Source of the DNA: Patiria pectinifera
Taxonomy: Eukaryota > Echinodermata > Asteroidea > Valvatida > Asterinidae
Assembly: GCA_029964075.1 (NCBI GenBank)
Contig: CM057129.1
Location: 24,915,430-24,979,429 of the forward strand
DNA length: 64,000 nucleotides
Reading direction: 5' to 3'
Positions 11,317-21,936 of this stretch are shown piece by piece. Both the position numbers and the translations under genes were made by a program. The notes below the pieces were generated by a model, which was not told where the DNA came from, searched no databases, and saw only the letters and a program-made list of their open reading frames with translations. Each line of letters begins with the position of its first letter. The stretch's first letter is position 1.

Positions 11317-11792
11317 TAATATTTTTTTTAAATTTTAACACCGGTGCTTATATAGTGCAGTTCCAAATTAATGATCAATGCGCTTTACAAATAAAAACAA
11401 ATAAACATAAACAGATACATTGAAAGAGTAAATAGCCAAAAAAAAAAAATCCGAAACAGAAACATAAGAAATCACATAAGAGATCAAGCAAACAGGTGTG
11501 TTTGCAGGAGGCTTCTGAATGTTTGTAGGCTAGGAGCCAGTCTGATGGTTGATGGGAAATCATACCACAATCTAGGGGCACAGATAGAAAATGACCTCCC
11601 TGCAACCATGCTTTAGCACCACGAGCCGGGTTGTGTCTGTGGCAGAGCGTAATCCGAGTCGTGAAGGTTTGTAGAATGAAATGATGTTTGAGATATATAT
11701 GAGGCGAGACCATGGATTGACTTGTAATTTGTATAGGCCTACATATAACAGGAGTTTGGAAATAATGCGTTGTTCAATCGAGGGCCAGTGAA
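11317..11792. repeat. Retroelement-like dispersed repeat replacing receptor N-terminal coding
   Basis: It begins with the ACACCGGTGCTTATATAG repeat (also at 8170 and about 46688). It continues through a tract in which the phrase order (GGAAATCATACCACAATCTAGGGGCACAG, then CCTCCCTGCAACC) resembles non-autonomous retroelement tails in marine animals. The open frame on the minus strand has no recognisable domain. It sits exactly between two pieces of one receptor gene. Confidence 0.4.
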
Positions 11793-11911
11793 GAGCTAGC
11801 CGAGACATCAAACTCCGCCACTGCCAGCACCAAGCGGCTCACCAGGAACCCACCGGCCAGCTTCAGTAAGCGACAGGTGGAAATCACTAAGAACCTGTTC
11901 TACGTGGTCTG
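11793..11911 (+). pseudogene. GPCR fragment, IL3 to start of TM6 (left of transposon)
   Basis: The segment matches receptor codons from about ELAETSNSATAST through SKRQVEITKNLFYVVC. It stops at 11911, where a transposon follows after six bases. The last 21 bases (11891-11911) are repeated at 20661-20681 on the far side of the transposon, so the gene appears to have been one piece before insertion. Confidence 0.85.
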
Positions 11912-11969
11912 GAACCTATGGTGTACTATAAAGGACACCTTATGGTGTACTATAAAGGACACCTATCTG

Positions 11970-12610
11970 TACATCGTGCCTGTGAGTAAAAACATCGTGC
12001 CTGTGAGTAAAACATCGCGCCTGTGAGTAAAAACATCGTGCCTGTGAGTAAAACATCGCGCCTGTGAGTAAAAACATCGTGCCTGTGAGTAAAACATCGC
12101 GCCTGTGAGTAAAAACATCGTGCCTGTGAGTAAAACATCGCGCCTGTGAGTAAAAACATCGTGCCTGTGAGTAAAACATCGCGCCTGTGAGTAAAAACAT
12201 CGTGCCTGTGAGTAAAACATCGCGCCTGTGAGTAAAAACATCGTGCCTGTGAGTAAAACATCGCGCCTGTGAGTAAAAACATCGTGCCTGTGAGTAAAAC
12301 ATCGCGCCTGTGAGTAAAAACATCGTGCCTGTGAGTAAAACATCGCGCCTGTGAGTAAAAACATCGTGCCTGTGAGTAAAACATCGTGCCTGTGAGTAAA
12401 ACATCGCGCCTGTGAGTAAAAACATCGTGCCTGTGAGTAAAACCATCGTGCCTGTGAGTAAAAACATCGTGCCTGTGAGTAAAACCATCGTGCCTGTGAG
12501 TTAAAACATCGTGCCTGTGAGTAAAAACATCGTGCCTGTGAGTAAAAACATCGTGCCTGTGAGTAAAAACATCGTGCCTGTGAGTAAAACCGTCGTGCCT
12601 ATGGGGCGCC
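11970..12610. repeat. Tandem array, left arm of A (20-21 bp unit)
   Basis: The unit is CATCGTGCCTGTGAGTAAAA with an extra A in alternate copies. CATCGTG and CATCGCG units alternate through most of the array, giving a 41-bp higher-order repeat. The outer (12430-12600) units depart from that alternation. Long open frames through it are a by-product of the repeat period. Confidence 0.95.
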
Positions 12611-12619
12611 ATGTGTAAA

Positions 12620-13090
12620 AAATTATTTAACAAAATTGTTTATATATAATTCATTATTATTATATAATTCAATTTTCCGGATAATTATATGTAAATAAAC
12701 TGTTTGGCAGTTTGCATTATATGTAAATAAATCTATTTGCCACTGCATTATTTACATATAATTTTTTTGCAACCTAATTATTTACATATAGTTTTGGGCA
12801 AACTTGAATTATTTATATATAATTTATTTGCAACATTATTATTTATATATAATTTTACGCACACTTTTTTTATTTATATATAATTGATTTGCAACCTTTT
12901 TATTTATATATAATTTTTTGCACACTTTATTTATTTATACATAATTTATTATTTCTTTTATAATCCATTAATTATTTTATAATTCATTACTTATATATAA
13001 TTCGTTATTTAAATATAATTCATTATTAATTATATAAGCATTATTTATTATATAATGCATTATTTATTATATAATGGTTTTCTGAGCTAA
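12620..13090. repeat. AT-rich periodic tract, inner left arm of A
   Basis: TTATTTATATATAATTT blocks are separated by short spacers such as GCAAAC, GCACAC and GCAACCT at a spacing of roughly 30-37 bp. It is mirrored in reverse complement at 14340-14760. Confidence 0.85.
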
Positions 13091-14339
13091 ATAATGAAAC
13101 TCGCATGCAAATTACCTTTACTAGGACACGCCTATGTTTTAAATAGTCATATCACATTGCAAACCGCACTTGCTATAGAAAACATGCAGTATTGTGTATT
13201 TTGGGTGGGTCTGAATTTTTGTAATTTGGCCCCCGAAAGCTATTGGAAATGACTCTCAAATGTTGTAAACCCTTGTCTCAATTAATGTAAACTAGCGTAT
13301 TTCAGGTCAACGATTCTTAAAAATTACGGAGAATATAGCTATGCACAACGCTCGCACTAGCTAGCTACGATAGCCATCATGATCTATCCCGCAGTGTAGT
13401 GCAAAAAATATATATAAATAATTCATTTTATCACTGAAAGATAAAATACATTATTCTCCACAAACGCACAGTTGAGTCCTACACTTTCTTTTATCAGCTG
13501 ATGGTTGCTATGGTGTAGGAAAAGAAAACAAAAGTAAACATATCGATTGGCCGAATTGCAGTTACCTGCCCCTTGATGGCTTAAAGCCAAAAACGATGTT
13601 CTTGGCATAAGGATTGATGTTTTTGCTAAGTTGATACAAATCTATCAAGTTCACGCGCGTGCATTGCAATGCACGCGCGCAAGAAAGGCCAGTTCGGCGT
13701 AGCTTTTTGAGACCGCTACATCAAAAATAAACCCACCTCCTCCCCTTCATCCGCCATATTTTACGAATTTATAAATGGCAGTAAGGTCCTGGGAGCGACA
13801 GGCAGTGCCTCAATTCAAACTAAATAAACAAGTTGGGTATTTAGTTCTGAAGTAAGACTTGGAATTTGGATGTTAAACATTTAACAGGTTGTGTTTAGTC
13901 TTCGTAAAATGAAGTACGCCAAGTACCCATTTGTACTGATGGGGCATGCCAAATGGACCAAATCGGGCTGCTTTTCCAATTTATTAAGTAATTTTTGCAT
14001 ATATTCAAGTCACGTGACAAAAACTTAAAAAACACTTTGGCTAGCACCCACTTGTTCTGGTGGGGCTAGTGAATGGTTGGCAAGCGTGCCAAGGTTTTGG
14101 GCCCAGTGATGCCAAGCATGGCAAGGAGGGGCAAGCGTGCCCCGTTTTATGGCAAGCGTGCCAAAATGTTTAGGCAAATAACTTTAAGTAAATCGAAATA
14201 TAGTTTTAATTGTTCCGTTAATGGTATTCACTGCCATTTAATCAAGTTAAACATTGACCAAGGAGAAAAAAAATAGCGGCTCAAAAACTATGCCAAAAAG
14301 TCAAGTCATCGTTTGGATGCGTGGTTTTGTGTGTTGTCT
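13091..14339. other. Central segment of element A, no gene
   Basis: It holds no frame longer than about 65 codons. It contains a perfect 26-bp palindrome at 13654-13679 and repeated modules of the kind CACCCACTTGTTCTGGTGGGG (13920 and 14047) and TTGGCAAGCGTGCCAAG. Parts align with the centre of B. Confidence 0.6.
13654..13679. repeat. Perfect 26-bp palindrome
   Basis: CGCGCGTGCATTG is followed directly by its reverse complement CAATGCACGCGCG. It lies near the middle of element A's central segment. Confidence 0.9.
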
Positions 14340-14760
14340 GAGAATAATGAGGTACCAAATAAATTATATGATAAATAATTAAAGTGTGCAAAAAATTATA
14401 TATAAATAATGAGGTACCAAATAAATTATGTATAAATAAATAAAGTGTGCAAAAAATTATATATAAATAAAAAGGTTGCAAATCAATTATATATAAATAA
14501 AAAAAGTGTGCGTAAAATTATATATAAATAATAATGTTGCAAATAAATTATATATAAATAATTCAAGTTTGCCCAAAACTATATGTTAATAATTAGGTTG
14601 CAAAAAAAAATTATATATAAATAATGCAGTGGCAAATAGATTTATTTACATATAATACAAACTGCCAAACAGTTTATTTACATATAATTATCTGGAAAAC
14701 TGAATTATATAATAAATAATGAATTATATATTAACAATTTTGTTAAATAATTTATTTACA
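14340..14760. repeat. AT-rich periodic tract, inner right arm of A
   Basis: The reverse-complement counterpart of 12620-13090: AAATTATATATAAATAA blocks with GTGTGC, TTGC and GGTACC spacers. Confidence 0.85.
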
Positions 14761-14761
14761 C

Positions 14762-15504
14762 ATGGCGCCCCTTAGGCACGACGGTTTTACTCACAGGCAC
14801 GATGGACCTGCTCACAGGCACGATGTTTTTACTCACAGGCACGATGTTTTTACTCACAGGCACGATGTTTTTACTCACAGGCACGATGGTTTTACTCACA
14901 GGCGCGATGTTTTACTCACAGGCACGATGTTTTTACTCACAGGCGCGATGTTTTACTCACAGGCACGATGTTTTTACTCACAGGCGCGATGTTTTACTCA
15001 CAGGCACGATGTTTTACTCACAGGCACGATGTTTTTACTCACAGGCGCGATGTTTTACTCACAGGCACGATGTTTTTACTCACAGGCGCGATGTTTTTAC
15101 TCACAGGCGCGATGTTTAACTCACAGGCACGATGTTTTTACTCACAGGCGCGATGTTTTACTCACAGGCACGATGTTTTTACTCACAGGCGCGATGTTTT
15201 ACTCACAGGCACGATGTTTTTACTCACAGGCGCGATGTTTTACTCACAGGCACGATGTTTTTACTCACAGGCGCGATGTTTTACTCACAGGCACGATGTT
15301 TTTACTCACAGGCGCGATGTTTTACTCACAGGCACGATGTTTTTACTCACAGGCGCGATGTTTTACTCACAGGCGCGATGTTTTACTCACAGGCACGATG
15401 TTTTTACTCACAGGCGCGATGTTTTACTCACAGGCACGATGTTTTTACTCACAGGCACGATGTTTTACTCACAGGCACGATGGTTTTACTCACAGGCACG
15501 ATGG
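14762..15504. repeat. Tandem array, right arm of A
   Basis: The reverse complement of the left array: units of TTTTACTCACAGGCACGATG alternating with GGCGCGATG units. The copy number is slightly higher than in the left arm, so the arms are homologous but not identical in length. Confidence 0.95.
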
Positions 15505-15543
15505 ACAGATAGGTGTCCTTTATAGTACACCATAACACCTATC

Positions 15544-17430
15544 TGTTATCGTCGTGCGTGTGGGGAGCTCCGTCGTGCCTGTGAGCAGGTCCGTCGTGCC
15601 TGTGAGCAGGTCCGTCGTGTTTGTGAGCAGACCGTCGTGCGTGTGGGGAGCTCCGTCGTGCCTGTGAGCAGGTCCGTCGTGTTTGTGAGCAGACCGTCGT
15701 GTTTGTGAGCAGACCGTCGTGCGTGTGAGTAAAACCGTCGTGCCTGTGAGCAGGTCCGTCGTGTTTGTGAGCAGAGCGTCGTGCGTGTGAGTAAAACCGT
15801 CGTGCCTGTGAGCAGGTCCGTCGTGCCTGTGAGCAGGTCCGTCGTGTTTGTGAGCAGACCGTCGTGTTTGTGAGCAGACCGTCGTGCGTGTGAGTAAAAC
15901 CGTCGTGCCTGTGAGCAGGTCCGTCGTGTTTGTGAGCAGAGCGTCGTGCGTGTGAGTAAAACCGTCGTGCCTGTGAGCAAGTCCGTCGTGTTTGTAAGCA
16001 GACCGTCGCGCGTGTGAGTAAAACCGTCGTGCCTGTGAGCAGGTCCGTCGTGTTTGTGAGCAGAGCGTCGTACGTGTGAGTAAAACCGTCGTGCCTGTGA
16101 GCAGGTCCGTCGTGTTTGTGAGCAGACCGTCGTGCGTGTGGGGAGCTCTGTCGTGCCTGTGAGCAGGTCCGTCGTGCCTGTGAGCAGGTCCGTCGTGTTT
16201 GTGAGCAGACCGTCGTGCGTGTGAGTAAAACCGTCGTGCCTGTGAGCAGGTCCGTCGTGTTTGTGAGCAGACCGTCGTGCGTGTGGGGAGCTCTGTCGTG
16301 CCTGTGAGCAGGTCCGTCGTGCCTGTGAGCAGGTCCGTCGTGTTTGTGAGCAGACCGTCGTGCGTGTGAGTAAAACCGTCGTGCCTGTGAGCAGGTCCGT
16401 CGTGTTTGTGAGCAGAGCGTCGTGCGTGTGAGTAAAACCGTCGTGCCTGTGAGCAAGTCCGTCGTGTTTGTAAGCAGACCGTCGCGCGTGTGAGTAAAAC
16501 CGTCGTGCCTGTGAGCAGGTCCGTCGTGTTTGTGAGCAGAGCGTCGTACGTGTGAGTAAAACCGTCGTGCCTGTGAGCAGGTCCGTCGTGTTTGTGAGTA
16601 AAACCGTCGTGCGTGTGAGTAAAACCGTCGTGTTTGTGAGTAAAACCGTCGTGCCTGTGAGCAGGTCCGTCGTGTTTGTGAGCAGAGCGTCGTGCGTGTG
16701 AGTAAAACCGTCGTGCCTGTGAGCAGGTCCGTCGTGCCTGTGAGCAGGTCCGTCGTGTTTGTGAGCAGACCGTCGTGCGTGTGGGGAGCTCCGTCGTGCC
16801 TGTGAGCAGGTCCGTCGTGTTTGTGAGCAGACCGTCGTGTTTGTGAGCAGACCGTCGTGCGTGTGAGTAAAACCGTCGTGCCTGTGAGCAGGTCCGTCGT
16901 GTTTGTGAGCAGAGCGTCGTGCGTGTGAGTAAAACCGTCGTGCCTGTGAGCAAGTCCGTCGTGTTTGTAAGCAGACCGTCGCGCGTGTGAGTAAAACCGT
17001 CGTGCCTGTGAGCAGGTCCGTCGTGTTTGTGAGCAGAGCGTCGTACGTGTGAGTAAAACCGTCGTGCCTGTGAGCAGGTCCATCGTGCGTGTGAGCAGGT
17101 CCGTCGTGTTTGTGAGTAAAACCGTCGTGCGTGTGAGTAAAGCCGTCGTGTTTGTGAGTAAAACCGTCGTGCGTGTGAGTAAAACCGTCGTGTTTGTGAG
17201 TAAAACCGTCGTGCGTGTGAGTAAAACCGTCGTGCGTGTGAGTAAAACCGTCGTGTTTGTGAGTAAAACCGTCGTGCCTGTGAGTAAAACCGTCGTGCGT
17301 GTGAGTAAAACCGTCGTGTTTGTGAGTAAAACCGTCGTGCCTGTGAGTAAAACCGTCGTGCCTGTGAGTAAAACCGTCGTGTTTGTAAGTAAAACCATCG
17401 TGCGTGTGAGTAAATCCGTCGCGCCATGTG
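15544..17430. repeat. Tandem array, left arm of B (21-bp units with modular variants)
   Basis: About 90 units of GTCGTGnnnGTGrG plus a linker. The nnn slot is CCT, CGT or TTT, and the linker is TAAAACC, CAGGTCC, CAGACC or GGAGCTCC. Certain slot-linker strings recur in blocks (for example around 15960-16100, 16440-16560 and 16940-17050, which are near-identical), so the array grew partly by copying multi-unit segments. Long open frames on the minus strand are artefacts of the period (a multiple of three). Confidence 0.95.
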
Positions 17431-19339
17431 TAAATAAATTATTTAACAAAATTATTTATATATAATTCATTATTTAATATATAATTCAGTTTTCCGGACA
17501 ATTATATGTAAATAATTGATTGGCAGTTTGCATTATATGTAAATAAATTTATTTGCCACTGCATTATTTATATATATAATTTTTTTTGCAACCTTATTAT
17601 TTATATATAATTTAATGCAAACGTATTATTTATATATAATTTATTTGCAAACTTATTATTTATATGTAATTTATTTGGTACCTCATTATTTATATATATT
17701 TTTTTTGCACGCTTTAATCATTTATTATATGATTTATTTGGTACCTTATTATTTAAATATATTTTTTTGCACACTTTATTTACTTATATATAATGCATTA
17801 TTTATTATATAATTCATTATTTATTATATAATGCATTATTATATTTTATCACTACAAGATAAAATGCATCATGCGGCACAGACACACACTGTTGATCAGT
17901 CACGTAATGTTCTTCAATCAGCTGGTTGTTGCCATGGGGTGTGCGTGGTAAACAGTAGGCTACTCGGTGGGCGCGGCCGGGGAACACCTGGCCGCCCCAA
18001 TTATTTGCGGACGTGACATATTGAGGCCAGAGAAATTGTTCATATCGCTAAAATGATATGGATCGCGCGCCCAAAGGGGTAAAAGAAGCAATACCGATAC
18101 AGTGTATTAAGTCAAGTTCATTAATTAGGTTAAGTTCGCGCCTCGTGAATTCTTAAATTACGAATCCACACTTGCGAGTGTATTCTTCGACTTAAACCAT
18201 TGCGTCAACAGAAGTATTGGAAAGAATGCTGCAACCTGACGCCACTTTTTGCTTCATACATCATCTCAATGAAGGTCATTCGTTGCAAAAATGATAATAA
18301 TACATGAATCTGGGACTGAGAAATGTTTCAAATTTTGTTAGGAAATACTTGAAATGACTCTCCTTAGACTACAAGCGCGGAAGTGGCGTCAGGTTGCAAC
18401 ATTTGTCCCTGGCATGTGTATCGCCACACCCGTACAACCAAGCCATTTTGTGTGTGTAGGCTCCTTACGACAAAATGGATAGTTCAGACGACGATTTCTT
18501 TCTGATTTAAAGTAGTTTTTGCAGTGACGGCGGCGAATGTGACAGTGAAGATGTGAAGATTCTTCGTTCCGAATCCACACTTTGTGACCAGTGTAAGAGA
18601 TTCGTAGATCCGAATCCACAGTTTTAACAATAGTGTGACGTCATAGCAATGGTTTAAGCTCAAAAAGTTCACTTCGGCTTAGCTTCTCGAAGCCGCTATA
18701 CATACCACCTCCCCTAATAAACCCACCACCACCCCTTCGCCTCCAACATTAAGAAATTAATTAAGGGCGAGAAGTTACTGGGTACGACGGGCAGTCCCTC
18801 AATTCAAAAGAAATAAATAGTTCTTAAGTAAGATTTAGAATTTTGACCAAAAAAAAGTTCGTTTTAATCTTTAGAAACACTACGCCTAGCACCCTCTAGT
18901 ACTGGTGGGGCTTATTCCAACCGTATTTTCCAAAGGTGGGAAAAAAATCGGCGTGCCTTTTTTCAAGTTTATTCTTAAGAAATGTTGGCATTTTTCAAGT
19001 TTATTCTTAAGTAATTTAGGCATATTATAAATTCAACCGTAAATTAACGTGACAAATTACACTGTGACCAACACCAATTTGTTCTGATGGGGTTAGTATC
19101 CAACCGTAGTTTCTAGCGGTGGATATATTCGCAGTGAATGATTGGCAAGCCTGCCAAGATTTGGGCCCAGTGATGCCAAGCATGGCAAGGATTTGGGGCA
19201 AACGTACGTGCCCCCAGTTTTTTTTTCTGGCCAATGTGCCCAAACTGTTTGGATTAATAACATTTGAATAAAACAAAATAGAATAGCGGCTCGAAAAAAA
19301 CTATGCCAAAAAGTCAAACTTTTGTTTCAAGGTGTGTTT
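17431..19339. other. Inner left AT tract and centre of element B, no gene
   Basis: 17430-17850 is the AT-rich periodic tract. The centre has no long frame. Within it 18230-18250 (GCAACCTGACGCCACTTTTT) is repeated inverted at about 18379-18400, and TTAAACCATTG near 18194 is inverted near 18647, suggesting a smaller element or foldback nested in B. Segments near 18690-18830 and 18890-19320 align with the centre of A. Confidence 0.6.
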
Positions 19340-19349
19340 GTGGTCTGAG

Positions 19350-19830
19350 AATAATTATTATATAATGCATTATATAATAAATAATGAAAGTGTGCAAAAA
19401 ATATATATAAATAATAAGTTACCAAATAAATTATATAATAAATAATTAAAGTGTGTTAAAATTATATATAAATAATGAGGTACCAAATAAATTATATATA
19501 AAAAAATACGTTGCACAAAAATTATATATAAATGAAAAAGGTTGCAAATAAATTATAAATAAATTTTTTAAAAAGGTGCAAAAATTATATATAAATAAGA
19601 AGTTTGCAAATAAATTATATATAAAAAATTCTAGTTTGCCCAAAAATATATCTAAATAATTAGGTTGCAAAAAATATATATCTATAAATATTGCAGTGGC
19701 AAATAAATTTATTTACATATAATGCAAACTGCAAAACAATTATTTACATATAATTGTCCGGAAAACTGAATTAGGCCTATATAATAAATAATGAATTATA
19801 TATAAATAATTTTGTTAAATAATTTATTTA
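19350..19830. repeat. AT-rich periodic tract, inner right arm of B
   Basis: AAATTATATATAAATAA-type blocks with GGTACC, GTGTGC and TTGC spacers; the mirror of 17430-17850. Confidence 0.85.
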
Positions 19831-19839
19831 CACATGGCG

Positions 19840-20630
19840 CCTCATAGGCACGACGGCTTTACTCACACGCACGACGGTTTTACTCACAAACACGACGGTT
19901 TTACTCACAGGCACGACGGTTTTACTCACAAACACGACGGTTTTACTCACACGCACGACGGTTTTACTCACAGGCACGACGGTTTTACTCACAAACACGA
20001 CAGTTTTACTCACACGCACGACGGTTTTACTCACAAACACGACGGACCTCCCCACACGCACGACGGACCTGCTCACAGGCACGACGGTTTTACTCACACG
20101 CACGACGCTCTGCTCACAAACACGACGGACCTGCTCACAGGCACGACGGTTTTACTCACACGCACGACGGTCTGCTCACAAACACGACGGACCTGCTCAC
20201 AGGCACGACAGAGCTCCCCACACGCACGACGGTCTGCTCACAAACACGACGGACCTGCTCACAGGCACGACGGACCTGCTCACAGGCACGACGGACCTGC
20301 TCACAGGCACGACGGTTTTACTCACACGCACGACGGTCTGCTCACAAACACGACGGACCTGCTCACAGGCACGACGGGGCTCCCCACACGCACGACGGTC
20401 TGCTCACAAACACGACGGACCTGCTCACAGGCACGACGGAGCTCCCCACACGCACAACGGTCTGCTCACAAACACGACGGACATGCTCACAGGTACGACG
20501 GACCTGCTCACAGGCACGACGGACCTGCTCACAGGCACGACGGACCTGCTCACAGGCACGACGGACCTGCTCACAGGCACGACGGACCTGCTCACAGGCA
20601 CGACGGAGCTCCCCACACGCACGACGATAA
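19840..20630. repeat. Tandem array, right arm of B
   Basis: The reverse complement of the left-arm units (ACGACGGTTTTACTCACAG, ACGACGGACCTGCTCACAG and variants). It has fewer than half as many units as the left arm, so the two arms are unequal in length while the terminal 58 or more bases remain perfectly inverted. Confidence 0.95.
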
Positions 20631-20660
20631 CAGATAGGTGTCCTTTATAGTACACCATAG

Positions 20661-20839
20661 GAACCTGTTCTACGTGGTCTGTGCCTTCGTTGCTTGCCTG
20701 GCTCCCTTCGCCATCGCCCTTGTGATACCGCCCAGCGACCCGGTCATTCTCATCATCTTCAACAGCGCTATCAACCCGATCATCTACGGGGCCAAACACC
20801 GACACCCACCTCAAGGAGGTGTTCCGTCACATGTTGCGG
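20661..20839 (+). pseudogene. GPCR fragment, TM6 to helix 8 (right of transposon)
   Basis: Homology resumes with the NLFYVVCAFVACLAPFAIAL coding stretch and runs through NPIIY to about ATGTTGCGG at 20839. The codons for PWTGM between TM6 and TM7 are missing and extra bases after AKH shift the frame. The final 17 or so codons are absent. Together with 10618-11316 and 11793-11911 it forms one dead receptor gene. Confidence 0.85.
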
Positions 20840-21936
20840 CAAATGTTTTAGGGTTGCATTTCTTTGGGTTCACCGTATATATATTTTGAAACTAGGCAGC
20901 CAAAAAAAATGCACATAGAATGATTGAATTGTAGGCAAATGTTATTCCTCTTGCGATTCGTGATGATGTGATCATGTTATAACAGAGCCTCGGCCTTGAG
21001 GGTTAAGCCTCTGCCTTAGCCTTGGTCTCGACCTTGGATGACGGAGCGTTTGCTCTGACCCATGTATCACATTCCACAACGTGAACAGTGGCTCTACCCG
21101 GTACCCATCGTCATATTTAAGGGCGAAGAGATGGTGACCTCTGAACTCTTGACAATATTTTGTGAAGGAAACTTAAATTATTGCTGGTAGCTGGTCGCCA
21201 TGATTAATACATTAATTCGATATTCTCTATTCAAACGATCTTTACGACTTGTACACGTTTGTTTCCCTTAAGAACCCAATACTAAATCTGTCATTGGCGT
21301 TGAAATCTAGTCACTTGCCGAATTCCTATATGCCGTTAATTGGGCGAGGATGTCAAGCTAAACTTTCTGCAAACCTGTGCATTTTACTCGTGGGTGCAAA
21401 ATCCAGGTCAGTATATAATTTAAAAGGGAAAGTCTTGCCGTATCGATTTACTTTACATACGCGACACACAACTGTCTCTGCTTGGTGATGTTTGGGGTTT
21501 CACTTTTATTTGACTTATGAGGGTTGAACGTTTTACAAACTTCCGTGAAAAAAAAATAGTTTTGAATAATCCCTTTGTCGCTTGCTGAAACCAAAATATA
21601 ATGAAATAAATAAAGTAAACAAAATACTTGGACAAGTTTCGTAAAGGAAGTCCAACTTTCAAAAACATAATTTTTTCCCAGCCTTGCATGCATCATCCTT
21701 TTGTTTCTGGCTAAAGCTAAAAGATTATTAAATAAATAAATAAAGAGTACTTGAACACGTTTCATTTATAGATTATAAACGTTTGGTTTCATTTTCTGCT
21801 CTTGACAGGGTGGTTGCTGAAATACACGACAATTGCTCTGAATCACTGACAATGAACGACGAACAGTCACTGCAATAGCATATCCACTGATCTCACCATC
21901 AAGAGATGAACATGTTCACTGCATGTGACAATCAAA
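20840..21936 (+). other. Spacer and 5' flank of receptor R3
   Basis: 20840-21190 is spacer; part near 21060-21180 resembles receptor 3' flanks elsewhere. From about 21210 the receptor 5' flank is recognisable. The leader follows an acceptor ATTTTCTGCTCTTGACAG with AG at 21807-21808; the donor was not located with confidence. The usual start codon at 21906 is intact but the reading frame after it is disrupted (see R3). Confidence 0.5.

Larger units (their letters stand above)
11941..15534. mobile_element. Foldback transposon A, nested in the left end of B
   Basis: A 3594-bp element with the same terminal sequence as B, flanked by a perfect 6-bp duplication ACACCT (11935-11940 and 15535-15540), which is part of B's own terminal repeat. 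The arms are tandem repeats (11970-12610 and 14762-15504) followed inward by AT-rich tracts (12620-13090 and 14340-14760). The centre shares recognisable segments with B's centre (for example CTATGCCAAAAAGTCAA and the palindromic TTGGCAAG..GCCAAG stretch) but has diverged clearly. No transposase frame is visible. Confidence 0.85.
11917..20659. mobile_element. Foldback transposon B (outer element), interrupted by element A
   Basis: Its ends are TATGGTGTACTATAAAGGAC and the reverse complement, flanked by a perfect 6-bp duplication GGAACC (11911-11916 and 20660-20665). Without the nested element A and one copy of its target duplication, B is about 5.14 kb. Its left end then reads straight from 11940 into 15541, and the first 58 or more bases match the reverse complement of its right end perfectly. 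Each arm has a tandem-repeat part (15544-17430; 19840-20630) and an AT-rich part (17430-17850; 19350-19830). The centre (about 17850-19340) has no long open frame, so B is non-autonomous. The architecture recalls Drosophila FB and sea-urchin TU foldback transposons. Confidence 0.85.

Noticed and set aside
11970..12610. Possible CRISPR-like array
   Set aside because: Units are contiguous with no unique spacers, the sequence is mirrored in inverted orientation, and the setting is a eukaryotic transposon.
11940..12633. Frames of 130-230 codons through the array in element A (and 14762-15535)
   Set aside because: Same artefact of tandem repeats; the arms are non-coding parts of a transposon.
15520..17449. 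Two minus-strand frames of about 635 codons rich in THRHDG, SQARR and LLTGTT
   Set aside because: They run through a 21-bp tandem array in which no frame contains a stop. Several frames on both strands are open for the same reason, and no start, splice or domain supports them.
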